Shown here: positions 38,355-47,848 of the stretch, in pieces
Layout of the letters: each line of letters begins with the position of its first letter
Numbering within the stretch: the stretch's first letter is position 1
NCBI GenBank assembly: GCA_018401615.1
Contig: JAGYKN010000005.1
Span: 1 to 64,000 of the forward strand
Source: Burkholderiaceae bacterium
GTDB taxonomy: Bacteria > Pseudomonadota > Gammaproteobacteria > Burkholderiales > Burkholderiaceae_A
DNA length: 64,000 nt
Direction of reading: 5' to 3'
The notes under the pieces: model-generated
The model's input: the letters and a program-made list of their open reading frames with translations, nothing else
Told to the model about the DNA's origin: nothing
Database searches by the model: none
Program-made: the position numbers and the translations under genes

Positions 38355-39048
38355 CCTTGCGCCCTCCGAATCCAAACCAAGTGACGCCCACCGGGATGGC
38401 CATCATCCGATGCGGATTCAACAGCATCAAGCTCATACCGCATCGGTGTGGTCGGGTGTGTGTACATACTCGTTTTTAAACCTCTGATCTCGTCAAGCCT
38501 GCCTGCCATGTAGAGCCATTGGGTGGCGGCACCTGAATGACACCAACTCAAACTCAAAAAATCTTCAATGGCAGCAAACGCACGGCTGCCAATGATCGCA
38601 TAGCCGCCTGGCGGCATGGCCTTGAGGAGGTCTCCGTTGGCTTGAACGGACTCCTGATAAACGCCCACCCGTCCCCGCAGGCCAAGCCTGGCAACCGCAT
38701 GTCGAAGAAACGCAGCCTTGCGGGCAACGCGCTCGACCAACACCACGCGCGCGGCCGGAAGGACAACGGCCCAGACCAGGCCGGGCACGCCATTGCCAGA
38801 GCCCACGTCGAGCAGGCAGGGGGAAGGTAGCGTGACAAGGTCGAGGCCGAGGGCGTCAGTGCATCGACGAGGTGTCGGGAAACGGCCTCTTGCGGCCGAA
38901 TGGCGGTGAGGCCGTGGACGTCGTTCCAACGGGCCATCGCACTCAACAATGAAGACAAGTCCGCCGCTTGATGCAACAGCAGTGGACACCCAACTGCCTG
39001 TGGGTGCCGCGACCAGGCCTCTTGAATGGTTGATGGGTCGATGTCCAC
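38351..39048 (-). pseudogene. rsmG: 16S rRNA (guanine527-N7)-methyltransferase RsmG, split by a frameshift
   Basis: RsmG normally methylates G527 of 16S rRNA. The amino-terminal part is read in one frame from GTG 39048 (SSLLSAMARWNDVHGLTAIRP, then RHLVDAL), and the SAM-binding and C-terminal part in another (LLDVGSGNGVPGL through the end at 38351). The switch lies at about 38850-38862 and equals loss of one base or gain of eight. At that spot two imperfect 8-bp copies, GATGCACT and GACGCCCT, are adjacent; removing one joins the halves as RHLVDALGLDLVTLP with normal spacing. No slippery heptamer is in phase. Either a sequence error or true inactivation. Confidence 0.8.
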
Positions 39049-39057
39049 CGATGGCCA

Positions 39058-40968
39058 CTACGCCGCACTCGAGACAGCCTGTTCCCGAGCGCGTTGCCGT
39101 TTGAGATGGATGAGCAAGAGCGAAATGGCAGCTGGCGTGACGCCCGAGAGTCGACTGGCCTGACCAATCGTCTGAGGGCGAGCTGCCAAGAGCCTCTGAC
39201 AGACTTCACTTGAGAGCCCTCGCACACTGGCGTAGTCGAAATCCTCTGGCAATGCCGTGGTTTCCTGGGTTGCTCGTCGTGCCACCTCTTCTGCTTGTCT
39301 CAGAATGTAGCCTTCGTATTTAATGTGGGTCTCAACCTGCTGCAACACGTCAAGGGGCATGGCATTGGCCCCAAATGACGGCATCAGGGTGGCCAGTTGC
39401 GCGAGGCGAACGTTCGGGCGCTTTAAAAGGGTGGCGGCCAAGGCCTCTTGATTTGGGACCTCTTCGGAAAACACTGCCTCGAGGGCCTGCCTGCCAAACC
39501 GGCTTGGGTGCACATAGGTTGATCGCAAGCGCTCCAGGGCAATCGCAATGGCCTCTTGCTTGGCTTCAAAGGCAGCCCAACGCCCATCGTCGACCAGCCC
39601 AAGGGTCCTGCCATGGGCTGTTAACCGCGAATCAGCGTTGTCCTCTCTTAGGCTCAAGCGATACTCAGCCCGACTTGTGAACATCCGATAAGGCTCGGTC
39701 ACACCCCGGGTGACCAGGTCATCGACCATCACCCCAAGATACGCCTCATGGCGGCCTGGCCACCAGGCCTCCAGGTTTCTGGCCTGTCGTGACGCGTTCA
39801 GACCCGCAAGCAGCCCTTGGGCGGCGGCCTCCTCATAGCCCGTGGTGCCGTTGATTTGCCCTGCGAAAAACAGTCCCCCAATGTCCTTCGTCTCAAGACT
39901 CAACTGAAGGCGCTGGGGGTCAAAATAATCGTATTCAATTGCATACCCGGGGCGAACGATGTCTGCCTTCTCAAGGCCGCGCATGGATCGAACGATCCCA
40001 AGTTGGACATCAAATGGCAGGCTCGTGGAAATCCCGTTTGGATAAACCTCATGCGTTGTCAACCCCTCTGGCTCCAGATAGATTTGATGACTCTCCTTGT
40101 CGGCGAATCGATGGACCTTGTCTTCAATCGAGGGGCAATACCTGGGGCCAACGCCTTCAATCACGCCAGTAAACATTGGGGATCGGTCCATGCCTGACCG
40201 AATCAGGGCATGGGTGGCCTCATTGGTGTGTGTCACCCAGCAAGGCAACTGGGCCGGGTGCATCTGGGCATTTCCCAGAAACGAAAACACAGGCACGGGG
40301 TCCATGTCACCGGGCTGCTTGGTCAACACCGACCAGTCGATGGTTCGTCCATCGAGCCGGGGGGGTGTTCCCGTTTTTAATCGCCCCTGCGCAAGGCCCA
40401 ACTCCCGCAGGCGATGAGACAGCGCAATGGCGGGGGGGTCCCCTGCCCGCCCGGCACCATGATGTTCCAAGCCAACATGGATCAGGCCATTTAAGAACGT
40501 GCCGGCTGTGAGCACCACTGTTGGTGCGCGAAACACCACCCCAATCTGGGTGCGAATGCCGGAGACTCGGTCTGCAGACAGCAAAATGTCGTCCACAGCT
40601 TGTGCGAAGAGCATTAAATTGGGCTGGCCCTCGAGCCGACCTCGGATGGCCTGGCGGTAAAGGACCCTGTCAGCCTGGGCGCGGGTTGCCTGAACGGCAG
40701 GCCCTTTTGAGCCGTTTAGGATGCGAAACTGGATGCCCGCCTCATCGGTGGCAATGGCCATGGCCCCTCCCATGGCATCAATCTCTTTGACAAGATGCCC
40801 CTTCCCGATCCCCCCGATGGAAGGATTACAAGACAGCTGCCCAAGGGTCTCCATTGCATGGGTCACCAGCAAGGTCTGGGCACCGGTTCGGGCAGCGGCA
40901 AGCGCCGCCTCCGTGCCCGCGTGGCCACCGCCAACCACAATCACATCAAACTGTTTTGGATACTCCAC
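39058..40968 (-). CDS. mnmG: tRNA uridine-5-carboxymethylaminomethyl modification enzyme MnmG
   Basis: FAD enzyme (about 636 aa) that with MnmE makes cmnm5U34 in tRNA. N-terminal FAD motif [17 protein letters not shown] block with [15 protein letters not shown], and the conserved [14 protein letters not shown] are present, with the helical C-terminal MnmE-binding domain. GTG at 40968 gives the usual start (EYPKQFDV); a TTG at 41001 would add 11 residues. Partner mnmE lies at 46.4 kb. Confidence 0.95.
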   Translation of the reverse strand: MEYPKQFDVIVVGGGHAGTEAALAAARTGAQTLLVTHAMETLGQLSCNPSIGGIGKGHLVKEIDAMGGAMAIATDEAGIQFRILNGSKGPAVQATRAQADRVLYRQAIRGRLEGQPNLMLFAQAVDDILLSADRVSGIRTQIGVVFRAPTVVLTAGTFLNGLIHVGLEHHGAGRAGDPPAIALSHRLRELGLAQGRLKTGTPPRLDGRTIDWSVLTKQPGDMDPVPVFSFLGNAQMHPAQLPCWVTHTNEATHALIRSGMDRSPMFTGVIEGVGPRYCPSIEDKVHRFADKESHQIYLEPEGLTTHEVYPNGISTSLPFDVQLGIVRSMRGLEKADIVRPGYAIEYDYFDPQRLQLSLETKDIGGLFFAGQINGTTGYEEAAAQGLLAGLNASRQARNLEAWWPGRHEAYLGVMVDDLVTRGVTEPYRMFTSRAEYRLSLREDNADSRLTAHGRTLGLVDDGRWAAFEAKQEAIAIALERLRSTYVHPSRFGRQALEAVFSEEVPNQEALAATLLKRPNVRLAQLATLMPSFGANAMPLDVLQQVETHIKYEGYILRQAEEVARRATQETTALPEDFDYASVRGLSSEVCQRLLAARPQTIGQASRLSGVTPAAISLLLIHLKRQRAREQAVSSAA

Positions 40969-41069
40969 GGGCTGGGTCTTTGTCTCGTCGCGCGCAAGCA
41001 AGGGTTTGCATTATAGGGGCTTCGCAAGCCAGGAAAACAACTTGGTCGAGCCATCGCCTTTGGCCAATG

Positions 41070-41083
41070 GTTTCACGTGAAAC
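41070..41083. promoter_or_regulatory. parS centromere site 1
   Basis: Perfect palindrome GTTTCACGTGAAAC, the core of the bacterial chromosomal parS consensus bound by ParB. It lies between mnmG and gabD. Confidence 0.95.
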
Positions 41084-41086
41084 ATT

Positions 41087-41100
41087 GTTTCACGTGAAAC
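41087..41100. promoter_or_regulatory. parS centromere site 2
   Basis: A second perfect GTTTCACGTGAAAC, separated from the first by 3 nt (centre-to-centre 17 bp). Two ParB dimers would sit on nearly the same DNA face. Confidence 0.95.
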
Positions 41101-41107
41101 CACCCAC

Positions 41108-42598
41108 CTACCGCAGCCCCGCCATGGTCACGTACTTGATCTCCAAGTATTCATCCATGCCATGACGTGCGCCCTCTCGCCCAAGGCCCGACTGCTTAAC
41201 ACCGCCAAATGGTGCCACCTCATTGGAAAACGCCCCGGCATTGACAGCGACCATGCCCGCCTCCAGCGCTCGAGCCACCCTAAACACCCGTCCCACGTCC
41301 CTTGAAAAGAAATACGCCGCCAGGCCGAACTCCGTGGCATTGGCCAATTCGACCACCTCCTCCTCGGATTCAAAGGAAAAGATTGGCGCAACCGGCCCAA
41401 ATGTCTCCTCGCGCGCGATCTGCATGCTCGGTGTGGCACCAACGAGCACCGTCGGCTCAAAACAAACCGCCGCAGGGGTGTCGCCGCCTTCGCCAACCAG
41501 CACCCGGGCCCCCTGCGAGAGCGCCTCAGCAAGGTGGGCCTCGACTTTCTCAACCGCAGCAGCCTCAATGAGGGGGCCCACCTGAGTCTCGGCAAGGAGC
41601 CCAGACCCAACCCTCAAGCCAGCCACCTTATCAGCCAGCATTTGAGCGAAACGATCCACCACCGCCGATTGAACAAAAATTCGATTCGGGCAGATGCACG
41701 TCTGACCAGCATTGCGAAACTTTGCTGCCATTAGACCCTCAATGGCAGCTGCTAAATCAGCATCGGCAAACACAATAAAAGGCGCATTCCCTCCCAATTC
41801 CAGGGACAGTTTTTTGATGGACGGCGCACATTGACGGTACAGAAGGCGCCCCACCTCAGTTGAGCCAGTAAACGATAGTTTTCGCACGCGCGTGTCTGAA
41901 CAGAGCACCTCGCCAATGCGCGCCGCGGCAGCCGCGTCGCCCAACACAACGTTAAACACCCCCGCAGGGAGCCCTGCTCGGCGCCCCAACTCAGCAAGCG
42001 CAAGTGCGGTGAGCGGCGTGGCCTCAGCCGGCTTGACCACCACGGTGCAGCCAACGGCAAGGGCTGGGGCACACTTTCTCGTGATCATGGCCGCTGGAAA
42101 ATTCCATGGGGTGATGGCGGCAACGACACCAATGGGCTCCTTGAACACCAGGAGTTCTCGATCCGAGGCTGGCGAGGGGATGATCTCGCCATAGGCTCGC
42201 TTGGCCTCCTCCGCAAACCATTCCACAAAGCTAGCGGCATACAAGACCTCTGCCTTTGCCTCCGTCAAAGGCTTGCCCTGCTCACGCGTCATCAGCATGG
42301 CGAGATCATCGACATGCGCATGAATCAGGCTGTGCCAGGTTTTTAAAATCGCGCAGCGCTCCTTGGCGCTGCGTGCGCGCCAACCTGGCAAGGCCGCAGC
42401 AGCCGCGTCGATGGCCGCAGACACATCCTGGGGCACCATGTTGGCCACCGATGCAATGGACTCACCGGTGGCCGGGTCGGTCACCTCAAAGCGACCCCCG
42501 CCAACACCAGGCCACCAAGCCCCATTGACCCAGCCATTGTCTTGAAACAACGACGGGTCTTTCAGCGCCAGTGTTCCCACGCGTGAGCCCCCCGTCAT
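41108..42598 (-). CDS. gabD: NAD(P)-dependent succinate-semialdehyde dehydrogenase
   Basis: Aldehyde dehydrogenase of 496 aa. NAD-binding [12 protein letters not shown], catalytic Glu in LELGGNAPF and catalytic Cys in [11 protein letters not shown] are intact. The sequence is closest in pattern to GabD (succinate-semialdehyde), as in [11 protein letters not shown]-type and FTGSTEVGR stretches; related semialdehydes remain possible. ATG overlaps the mmsA stop (ATGA), so both dehydrogenases are probably one operon. Confidence 0.88.
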   Translation of the reverse strand: MTGGSRVGTLALKDPSLFQDNGWVNGAWWPGVGGGRFEVTDPATGESIASVANMVPQDVSAAIDAAAAALPGWRARSAKERCAILKTWHSLIHAHVDDLAMLMTREQGKPLTEAKAEVLYAASFVEWFAEEAKRAYGEIIPSPASDRELLVFKEPIGVVAAITPWNFPAAMITRKCAPALAVGCTVVVKPAEATPLTALALAELGRRAGLPAGVFNVVLGDAAAAARIGEVLCSDTRVRKLSFTGSTEVGRLLYRQCAPSIKKLSLELGGNAPFIVFADADLAAAIEGLMAAKFRNAGQTCICPNRIFVQSAVVDRFAQMLADKVAGLRVGSGLLAETQVGPLIEAAAVEKVEAHLAEALSQGARVLVGEGGDTPAAVCFEPTVLVGATPSMQIAREETFGPVAPIFSFESEEEVVELANATEFGLAAYFFSRDVGRVFRVARALEAGMVAVNAGAFSNEVAPFGGVKQSGLGREGARHGMDEYLEIKYVTMAGLR

Positions 42599-44097
42599 TT
42601 CATCGTTGGCATGACAAACTCCGCGCCACCGCGAATGCCCTTGGGCCAGCGCTGAGTGATGGCCTTGTAGCGCGTGTAGAACCGCACCCCCTCCGGGCCA
42701 TGGATGTGGTGATCCCCAAACAGAGAGTCTTTCCAGCCCCCAAAAGAGTGAAACGCCATCGGGACGGGAATCGGAATATTGATCCCAATCATGCCCACCT
42801 GGATGCGATTGGAAAACTCACGGGCCGTGTCCCCATCGCGGGTGAAAAGAGACACGCCATTTCCATACGCATGCCCATGGATGAGCGCCACCGCTGCCTC
42901 AAAGTCCGGCACTCGCACCACGCTCAAGACGGGGCCAAAGATCTCGTCTTGGTAAATCGACATGCTCGGGTTGACGTGATCAAAGAGTGACGGACCAATG
43001 AAAAACCCCTTCTCGTGACCCACCGGACGCTGGCCCCGACCATCTAAGACCAGGGTGGCCCCCTCCTTGACGCCCGCATTCACATAGCCCGTGACGCGTT
43101 CAAGATGTGCTTGCGTCACAAGTGGTCCCATCTCGGCACCCGCTTGCTCACCAGGCAAGACTCGAATGCTGCGCGCCTTTTGGGCAAGCCTTGCCACCAA
43201 TGCGTCAGCCACCGGACCCACCGCCACCGCCACCGAGATCGCCATGCAGCGCTCACCGGCAGAGCCATACGCAGCCCCAATGAGCGCATCGACTGCTTGA
43301 TCAAGATCGGCATCGGGCATGACCACCAAATGATTCTTTGCACCACCGAGCGCTTGACAACGTTTGCCGTGGCCCGTGGCCCTGGCATGAACAGCCTTTG
43401 CAATCGGCGTGGACCCAACAAAACTCACCGCAGCAACGCCAGGGTGATCCAGCAGCGCCTCCACCGCAACCACCCCACCTTGAACCACCTGAAAAACACC
43501 GTCAGGCAGCCCTGCTGCCTTGAGCCCCTGCGCCATCAACAACGAGGCGGAGGGATCCCGCTCAGACGGCTTCATCACAAAGGTGTTGCCACATGCGATG
43601 GCCACAGGGAACATCCACATGGGCACCATCACTGGAAAGTTAAAGGGACTGATCCCAACACACACACCCAATGGCTGCCGCATGCTCCACCCGTCGATGC
43701 CACTGCCCACCTGCTCTGTGAATTCACCCTTGAGCAGGTGCGGAATGCCGCAAGCAAATTCCACCACCTCCAGCCCTCGTTGAACCTCACCCCTGGCATC
43801 GTCTAGCGTCTTTCCGTGTTCGGAGGTGATGGCCATGGCGAGCTCATCGCGATGTGCCTCAACCCAATTTTTAAACTGAAACAGGACCCTGGCGCGCTTT
43901 ATCGGCGGAGTGTTCGCCCACTCTTTAAAAGCGCGAAGGGCGCCCGCGACTGCCAAATCCACCGTCTCGGCGCTCCCCAACGCAACCTCTGAGGCCACAA
44001 CCCCACGCGCAGGATCGAACACCGCCTGTTTGGCTGAATCGGACCCTGCATACATTGCCCCGTTGATCCAATGACCAATCTGTTTATGGCTCGCCAT
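42595..44097 (-). CDS. mmsA: CoA-acylating methylmalonate-semialdehyde dehydrogenase
   Basis: Aldehyde dehydrogenase of 500 aa of the CoA-acylating type used in valine, beta-alanine and inositol breakdown. Characteristic are [14 protein letters not shown], the absence of the usual Glu in the ELGG block (here QALGGAKNH), and Cys in [17 protein letters not shown] at 44097 follows GGGAG and overlaps the preceding gene's stop as TGATG. Confidence 0.92.
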   Translation of the reverse strand: MASHKQIGHWINGAMYAGSDSAKQAVFDPARGVVASEVALGSAETVDLAVAGALRAFKEWANTPPIKRARVLFQFKNWVEAHRDELAMAITSEHGKTLDDARGEVQRGLEVVEFACGIPHLLKGEFTEQVGSGIDGWSMRQPLGVCVGISPFNFPVMVPMWMFPVAIACGNTFVMKPSERDPSASLLMAQGLKAAGLPDGVFQVVQGGVVAVEALLDHPGVAAVSFVGSTPIAKAVHARATGHGKRCQALGGAKNHLVVMPDADLDQAVDALIGAAYGSAGERCMAISVAVAVGPVADALVARLAQKARSIRVLPGEQAGAEMGPLVTQAHLERVTGYVNAGVKEGATLVLDGRGQRPVGHEKGFFIGPSLFDHVNPSMSIYQDEIFGPVLSVVRVPDFEAAVALIHGHAYGNGVSLFTRDGDTAREFSNRIQVGMIGINIPIPVPMAFHSFGGWKDSLFGDHHIHGPEGVRFYTRYKAITQRWPKGIRGGAEFVMPTMK

Positions 44098-44876
44098 CAA
44101 AACATCTCCCATGTGGTCCATCCCATCCGCACAATCATCCCCACAAGCAGGATGAGAAAAAACTGCCGAACAAAGCCACTGCCCTTGAGAAACGCAAGGC
44201 GAGTGCCCAAGGTCGCCCCCACTATATTGCCAACGGCCATCACAACGGCCGTGGCCCAGAGAATGGCGCCTGTGGGCAAAAAGAACAACAAGGCCGCCAC
44301 ATTCGTTGTGGCATTGACAAGCTTGCTGTTGGCAGAGGCATGCAAGAAGTCATAGCCGAAAAACCGGACAAAAACAAAGATTAAAAAAGCACCCGTGCCC
44401 GGGCCGAAAAACCCATCATAAAAGCCAATCACCCCACCCGTGAGGCCCCCAACCACCCATGACATCCTTGCCGACAAACGGGGGGCGTGAACCAGCCCCA
44501 TCTCTTTGCGTTGAAACGTAAAGATCGCCACCAACACCAGCAGGACCAACACCAATGGCTGAGCCCAGGCCCGAGGCAACAGGCTGACCGCATTGGCCCC
44601 CAGCCATGCGAAGGGGGCCGCCATCAACACCGCCGGCCCAGCAACCCGCCAATCTAGCCGCACCACCCGAAGGTATCGCCAGGCAGACCAACCTGTTCCC
44701 GCAATCGATGAGAACTTATTGGTGCCATGTAGGCTTGCGGTGCTTGCGCCTGCGTGGCTTCCGAAAAGCGCGGGCAACTGAATCAGCCCTCCCCCTCCCA
44801 CCACCGAGTCAACAAATCCAGCGCAAAAGGCCGCCAAACCCAAAAACACCAGCAAGCCAACGCTTTCTTCCACCAA
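44097..44876 (-). CDS. TauE/SafE family membrane permease
   Basis: Membrane protein of 259 aa with about eight hydrophobic segments in two repeats. The family pattern [15 protein letters not shown] in the first repeat and [15 protein letters not shown] in the second is clear. Such permeases are proposed to export or import small sulfonates or organic anions. It lies upstream of mmsA-gabD and may export or import a related acid, but the substrate is unknown. Confidence 0.88.
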   Translation of the reverse strand: MVEESVGLLVFLGLAAFCAGFVDSVVGGGGLIQLPALFGSHAGASTASLHGTNKFSSIAGTGWSAWRYLRVVRLDWRVAGPAVLMAAPFAWLGANAVSLLPRAWAQPLVLVLLVLVAIFTFQRKEMGLVHAPRLSARMSWVVGGLTGGVIGFYDGFFGPGTGAFLIFVFVRFFGYDFLHASANSKLVNATTNVAALLFFLPTGAILWATAVVMAVGNIVGATLGTRLAFLKGSGFVRQFFLILLVGMIVRMGWTTWEMF

Positions 44877-44915
44877 CTATTCCCATTTCGAAAAGAGATC
44901 GGTCATCATAGGAAC

Positions 44916-45899
44916 ATGGACCGGTTGACCCGAGCACAACATTCTATCGGGCTCACGATGGGCGACCCTTCTGGCATCGGACCAGAAATCTGCCTCAAAA
45001 CGCTGGCTGCACCTTCCTCGACCAAGCTGCCCCGTTGCGTGTTGTACGGCGATGTTGTTCACCTTCACAGGCTGGCTCAACAGCTCAACCTCCCCCACAA
45101 CCCAGACGACTGGGTCGACACCGGCTCACTCGGCCCATATGACATGGCCACAGCCAATGCTGCAGCAGGCCAAGCGGCCTACCAAGCCATCGTCAGGGCC
45201 ACCGAGGACGCAAAACATGGGCATCTGGCCGCACTCGTGACCGCACCCATTTCAAAAAAAGCCCTCCATCTAGCAGGCCACCTGTGGCCAGGTCACACCG
45301 AACTCTTGGCACACCTGGTCAACCCACTCGAACCACCGCCTGTGCGCATGATGTTGGTCAACCCTCAACTCGCGGTCGTGCTTGATTCCGTTCACCTGCC
45401 GCTTCGCGAGGCCATCGATCGGCTCAGCACCGCGCAACTCGTGCAGACCATTCAAATTGCGCACAAGGCTGCAAAAGAGCGTCTGAAGCTGGACAACCCG
45501 AGAATCGCCGTCGCGGCACTCAATCCACATGCCTCCGAGGACGGCGCTTTTGGGCACGAAGAGAGCGCTGTGTTGACCCCGGCCATCAAACTGGCAAAGG
45601 CCCTGGTGCCCGACATATCCGTGTCTGGTCCCTGGCCCGCCGACACGGTCTTCATGAGGGCGCAACGGCTCGCCTCGCCTGCCCAAGACTTTGATGTGGT
45701 CATCTGCCTCTACCATGATCAGGGCTTGATCCCCATCAAACTCAATGGCCTCGACCAGGGGGTCAACATCACCATCGGATTGCCTTTTATTCGGACCAGC
45801 GTGGACCATGGCACGGCCTTTGACATCGTGGGCCGAGGACTTGCCAGTCCCAAGAGCCTTCAATCAGCCCTAAACCTGGCCACCACATGGCTCTCCTGA
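44916..45899 (+). CDS. pdxA: 4-hydroxythreonine-4-phosphate dehydrogenase
   Basis: Metal- and NAD-dependent enzyme of pyridoxal 5'-phosphate synthesis (327 aa). MGDPSGIGPEI near the N-terminus, TAPISKKAL and metal-ligand histidines in WPGHTELLAH, HDQGLIPIK and TSVDHGTAFDIVG are present. ATG at 44916 follows AGGA; an in-frame extension upstream overlaps the divergent permease. The end overlaps the next gene by 13 nt. Confidence 0.94.
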   Translation: MDRLTRAQHSIGLTMGDPSGIGPEICLKTLAAPSSTKLPRCVLYGDVVHLHRLAQQLNLPHNPDDWVDTGSLGPYDMATANAAAGQAAYQAIVRATEDAKHGHLAALVTAPISKKALHLAGHLWPGHTELLAHLVNPLEPPPVRMMLVNPQLAVVLDSVHLPLREAIDRLSTAQLVQTIQIAHKAAKERLKLDNPRIAVAALNPHASEDGAFGHEESAVLTPAIKLAKALVPDISVSGPWPADTVFMRAQRLASPAQDFDVVICLYHDQGLIPIKLNGLDQGVNITIGLPFIRTSVDHGTAFDIVGRGLASPKSLQSALNLATTWLS

Positions 45900-46414
45900 T
45901 ACTGTCGACTGGTGGGACATTCGAAAAGGTCTACTGCCCCTCCCAAGGCCGTCTCTGGTTTAACGGCAGCCGGCTTGAACATTGGGCATCACAGTGCTGT
46001 CTGCCCGAGGCCACCCGTCTTGAGACCATCATGCTGGTTGACAGCCTCGAGATGACAACGCAGCAAAGGCAAGACATCGCAGAACATGTCTTTAAAGCAC
46101 CAGAGGACCGGGTGGTTGTCATTCACGGCACCGACACCATGACCGACACAGCACGAGTGGTCTGCACCCGACAGCGGTCGAGCCAGACGGTGGTCTTCAC
46201 CGGGGCAATGATTCCAGCGAGCCAACCAGACACAGATGCATTGTTTAACCTCGGCATGGCGGTCGCAGCCAGCCAGATCCTCGAGCCGGGTCAGTACGTC
46301 TGTATGTCGGGGGCGGTCTTTGATGCCCACCATGTGCGCAAAGACATCGCCCTTGGCAGGTTCGCTGGCGCCCTACTTGCCAATGCAAAAAGACCCAAAG
46401 ATCACTCCGAGTAA
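45887..46414 (+). CDS. Single-domain asparaginase-like protein
   Basis: Protein of 175 aa that corresponds to the N-terminal domain of type I/II L-asparaginases only. It keeps STGGTFEK (first catalytic Thr) and VIHGTDTMTDTA (second Thr-Asp pair), FTGAMIP and ends near ALLANAK. The second domain (about 130 aa) is missing, so activity, if any, would need another arrangement. It overlaps pdxA by 13 nt and converges on mnmE with 42 nt of overlap. Similar short forms occur in Burkholderiales, but the function is unknown. Confidence 0.8.
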   Translation: MALLILSTGGTFEKVYCPSQGRLWFNGSRLEHWASQCCLPEATRLETIMLVDSLEMTTQQRQDIAEHVFKAPEDRVVVIHGTDTMTDTARVVCTRQRSSQTVVFTGAMIPASQPDTDALFNLGMAVAASQILEPGQYVCMSGAVFDAHHVRKDIALGRFAGALLANAKRPKDHSE

Positions 46415-47848
46415 ATCATCTGAGTGAAAGTCGCCAGTCAGTCCACTCAGATGACCTTGCGCCAACCGCAGCCGTTCGGCCAACAGTTCCAACTCCGACT
46501 CCCTTAAGTGATCCTGGCCCAAGCAGATGTCCGACTGCGTCTTCTCCAAGGCATCCAGGTGACGGCGACGTGCGCCCCAGACGGTCTCGGACTGCCCCAT
46601 CAAGCCGCCTCGAGACCGCAGGTGTGATCGAAGACCTGAGAGGCCAAGACCCGTGGTGGCGGAGACCCAGAGCTGCACCCCCACTGTTTGCTCCAACACC
46701 TGCCCCGACGTCTGCTCCGACACCTGCTCCGACACCTGCTCCAACATGCCCTTCTCATGTCTCGCCTCAATGGGGGTCGAGCCCGCCGCAGCTGGCAGCA
46801 AATCGGCCTTGTTATGGATGAGCCAGACATCTTGGGGTCCGCCGCCGCCAGCCAGCCAGGCCGAGCGAACGGCCTCTTCGAGCGCTGTCGTCCCAACGCC
46901 ACCCCCCTGAGCGGGGGTGTCACTGGCATCGCGCAACATCAGCAAGACATCGGCCTGCGCAACCGCTTGCCAGGTCCGATCGATCCCGAGCAACTCAACC
47001 GTGTCATGGCTATCGCGAATTCCTGCCGTGTCAGTGAGTTGGACCGTGATGCCTTCGATCACAATTTCGTGTTGAATTCGATCCCGGGTGGTGCCAGCAA
47101 CCGATGTCACGATGGCCACCTCTTGTTCGGCCAAGGCATTTAAAAGAGAAGACTTGCCCACATTCGGTGGCCCCACCAACACCACCCGCAGACCATCACG
47201 GAGTGCCACACCCCTGCCAGACACGAGCAACACCCGGTCAACCGCCTGGGAGAGCGCCATTAGGCGCTGCGCCACAGCCTCACGCACCAGAAACTCTTGC
47301 TCCTCGTCGGGAAAATCCAGACAGGCCTCAACCCTCATGCGCAGATCGACCAACTGGGACTGTAATGCCTGAACTTCGCGGCTAAACCCGCCCTGAAGCG
47401 AGAGCAACGCCGCCTTGGCCGCGGCATGAGACCTGGCAGCAACCAGATCAGACACTGCCTCTGCCTGAATCAGGTCCAGCCGGTCGTTTAGGAACGCGCG
47501 TTTGCTAAATTCACCAGGCTCGGCCAATCGAATGGGCCAATCCGCGCATTGGGCAGACAGGCATGCGCACACGACCCGGTCTAGGACGGCCGTGCCACCA
47601 TGGCCTTGGAGTTCGAGCACGTCTTCACCCGTAAAGGAGTTCGGGCCTGGAAAGAAGATCGCCAGCCCTTGGTCGACGACCTCTCCTGAAACATCGTGAA
47701 ACGATCGCAGGCTGGCATGCCTTGGGGTTAAATCTGAAGACAGGACCACCGCCATGACATGCCGAACACCAAGACCCGAAACCCGAACCACCCCAACCGC
47801 TCCCGGCGTTGTCGCCGTCGCAATGGCAACAATCGTGTCAGACGACAT
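46373..47848 (-). CDS. mnmE: tRNA modification GTPase MnmE
   Basis: Potassium-dependent GTPase (491 aa) that with MnmG modifies U34 of tRNAs. N-terminal folate-binding domain (TIVAIATATTPGAVGVVRVSG), helical domain, then G-domain motifs GPPNVGKSS, LTDTAG and NKAD, and the C-terminal FCIGK. Between NKAD and the SATT motif is an insert of five four-residue repeats, encoded by 12-bp units (46689-46748). The 3' end overlaps the asparaginase-like gene. Confidence 0.95.
   Translation of the reverse strand: MSSDTIVAIATATTPGAVGVVRVSGLGVRHVMAVVLSSDLTPRHASLRSFHDVSGEVVDQGLAIFFPGPNSFTGEDVLELQGHGGTAVLDRVVCACLSAQCADWPIRLAEPGEFSKRAFLNDRLDLIQAEAVSDLVAARSHAAAKAALLSLQGGFSREVQALQSQLVDLRMRVEACLDFPDEEQEFLVREAVAQRLMALSQAVDRVLLVSGRGVALRDGLRVVLVGPPNVGKSSLLNALAEQEVAIVTSVAGTTRDRIQHEIVIEGITVQLTDTAGIRDSHDTVELLGIDRTWQAVAQADVLLMLRDASDTPAQGGGVGTTALEEAVRSAWLAGGGGPQDVWLIHNKADLLPAAAGSTPIEARHEKGMLEQVSEQVSEQTSGQVLEQTVGVQLWVSATTGLGLSGLRSHLRSRGGLMGQSETVWGARRRHLDALEKTQSDICLGQDHLRESELELLAERLRLAQGHLSGLTGDFHSDDLLGVIFGSFCIGK
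46689..46748 (-). repeat. Five 12-bp tandem units inside mnmE
   Basis: Units at 46689, 46701, 46713, 46725 and 46737 follow the plus-strand pattern TGCTCCRACACC, the third and fourth identical. On the coding strand they give tetrapeptides of the form V/T-x-x-Q (LEQ, VSEQ, VSEQ, TSGQ, VLEQ) in the G domain. Confidence 0.88.

Noticed and set aside
38870-38890. Programmed -1 frameshift in rsmG using TTTCCCG
   Set aside because: The heptamer is not in the required phase of the zero frame, and it lies before the actual frame switch.
46689-46748. CRISPR-like array
   Set aside because: 12-bp units have no spacers and are in frame inside mnmE.
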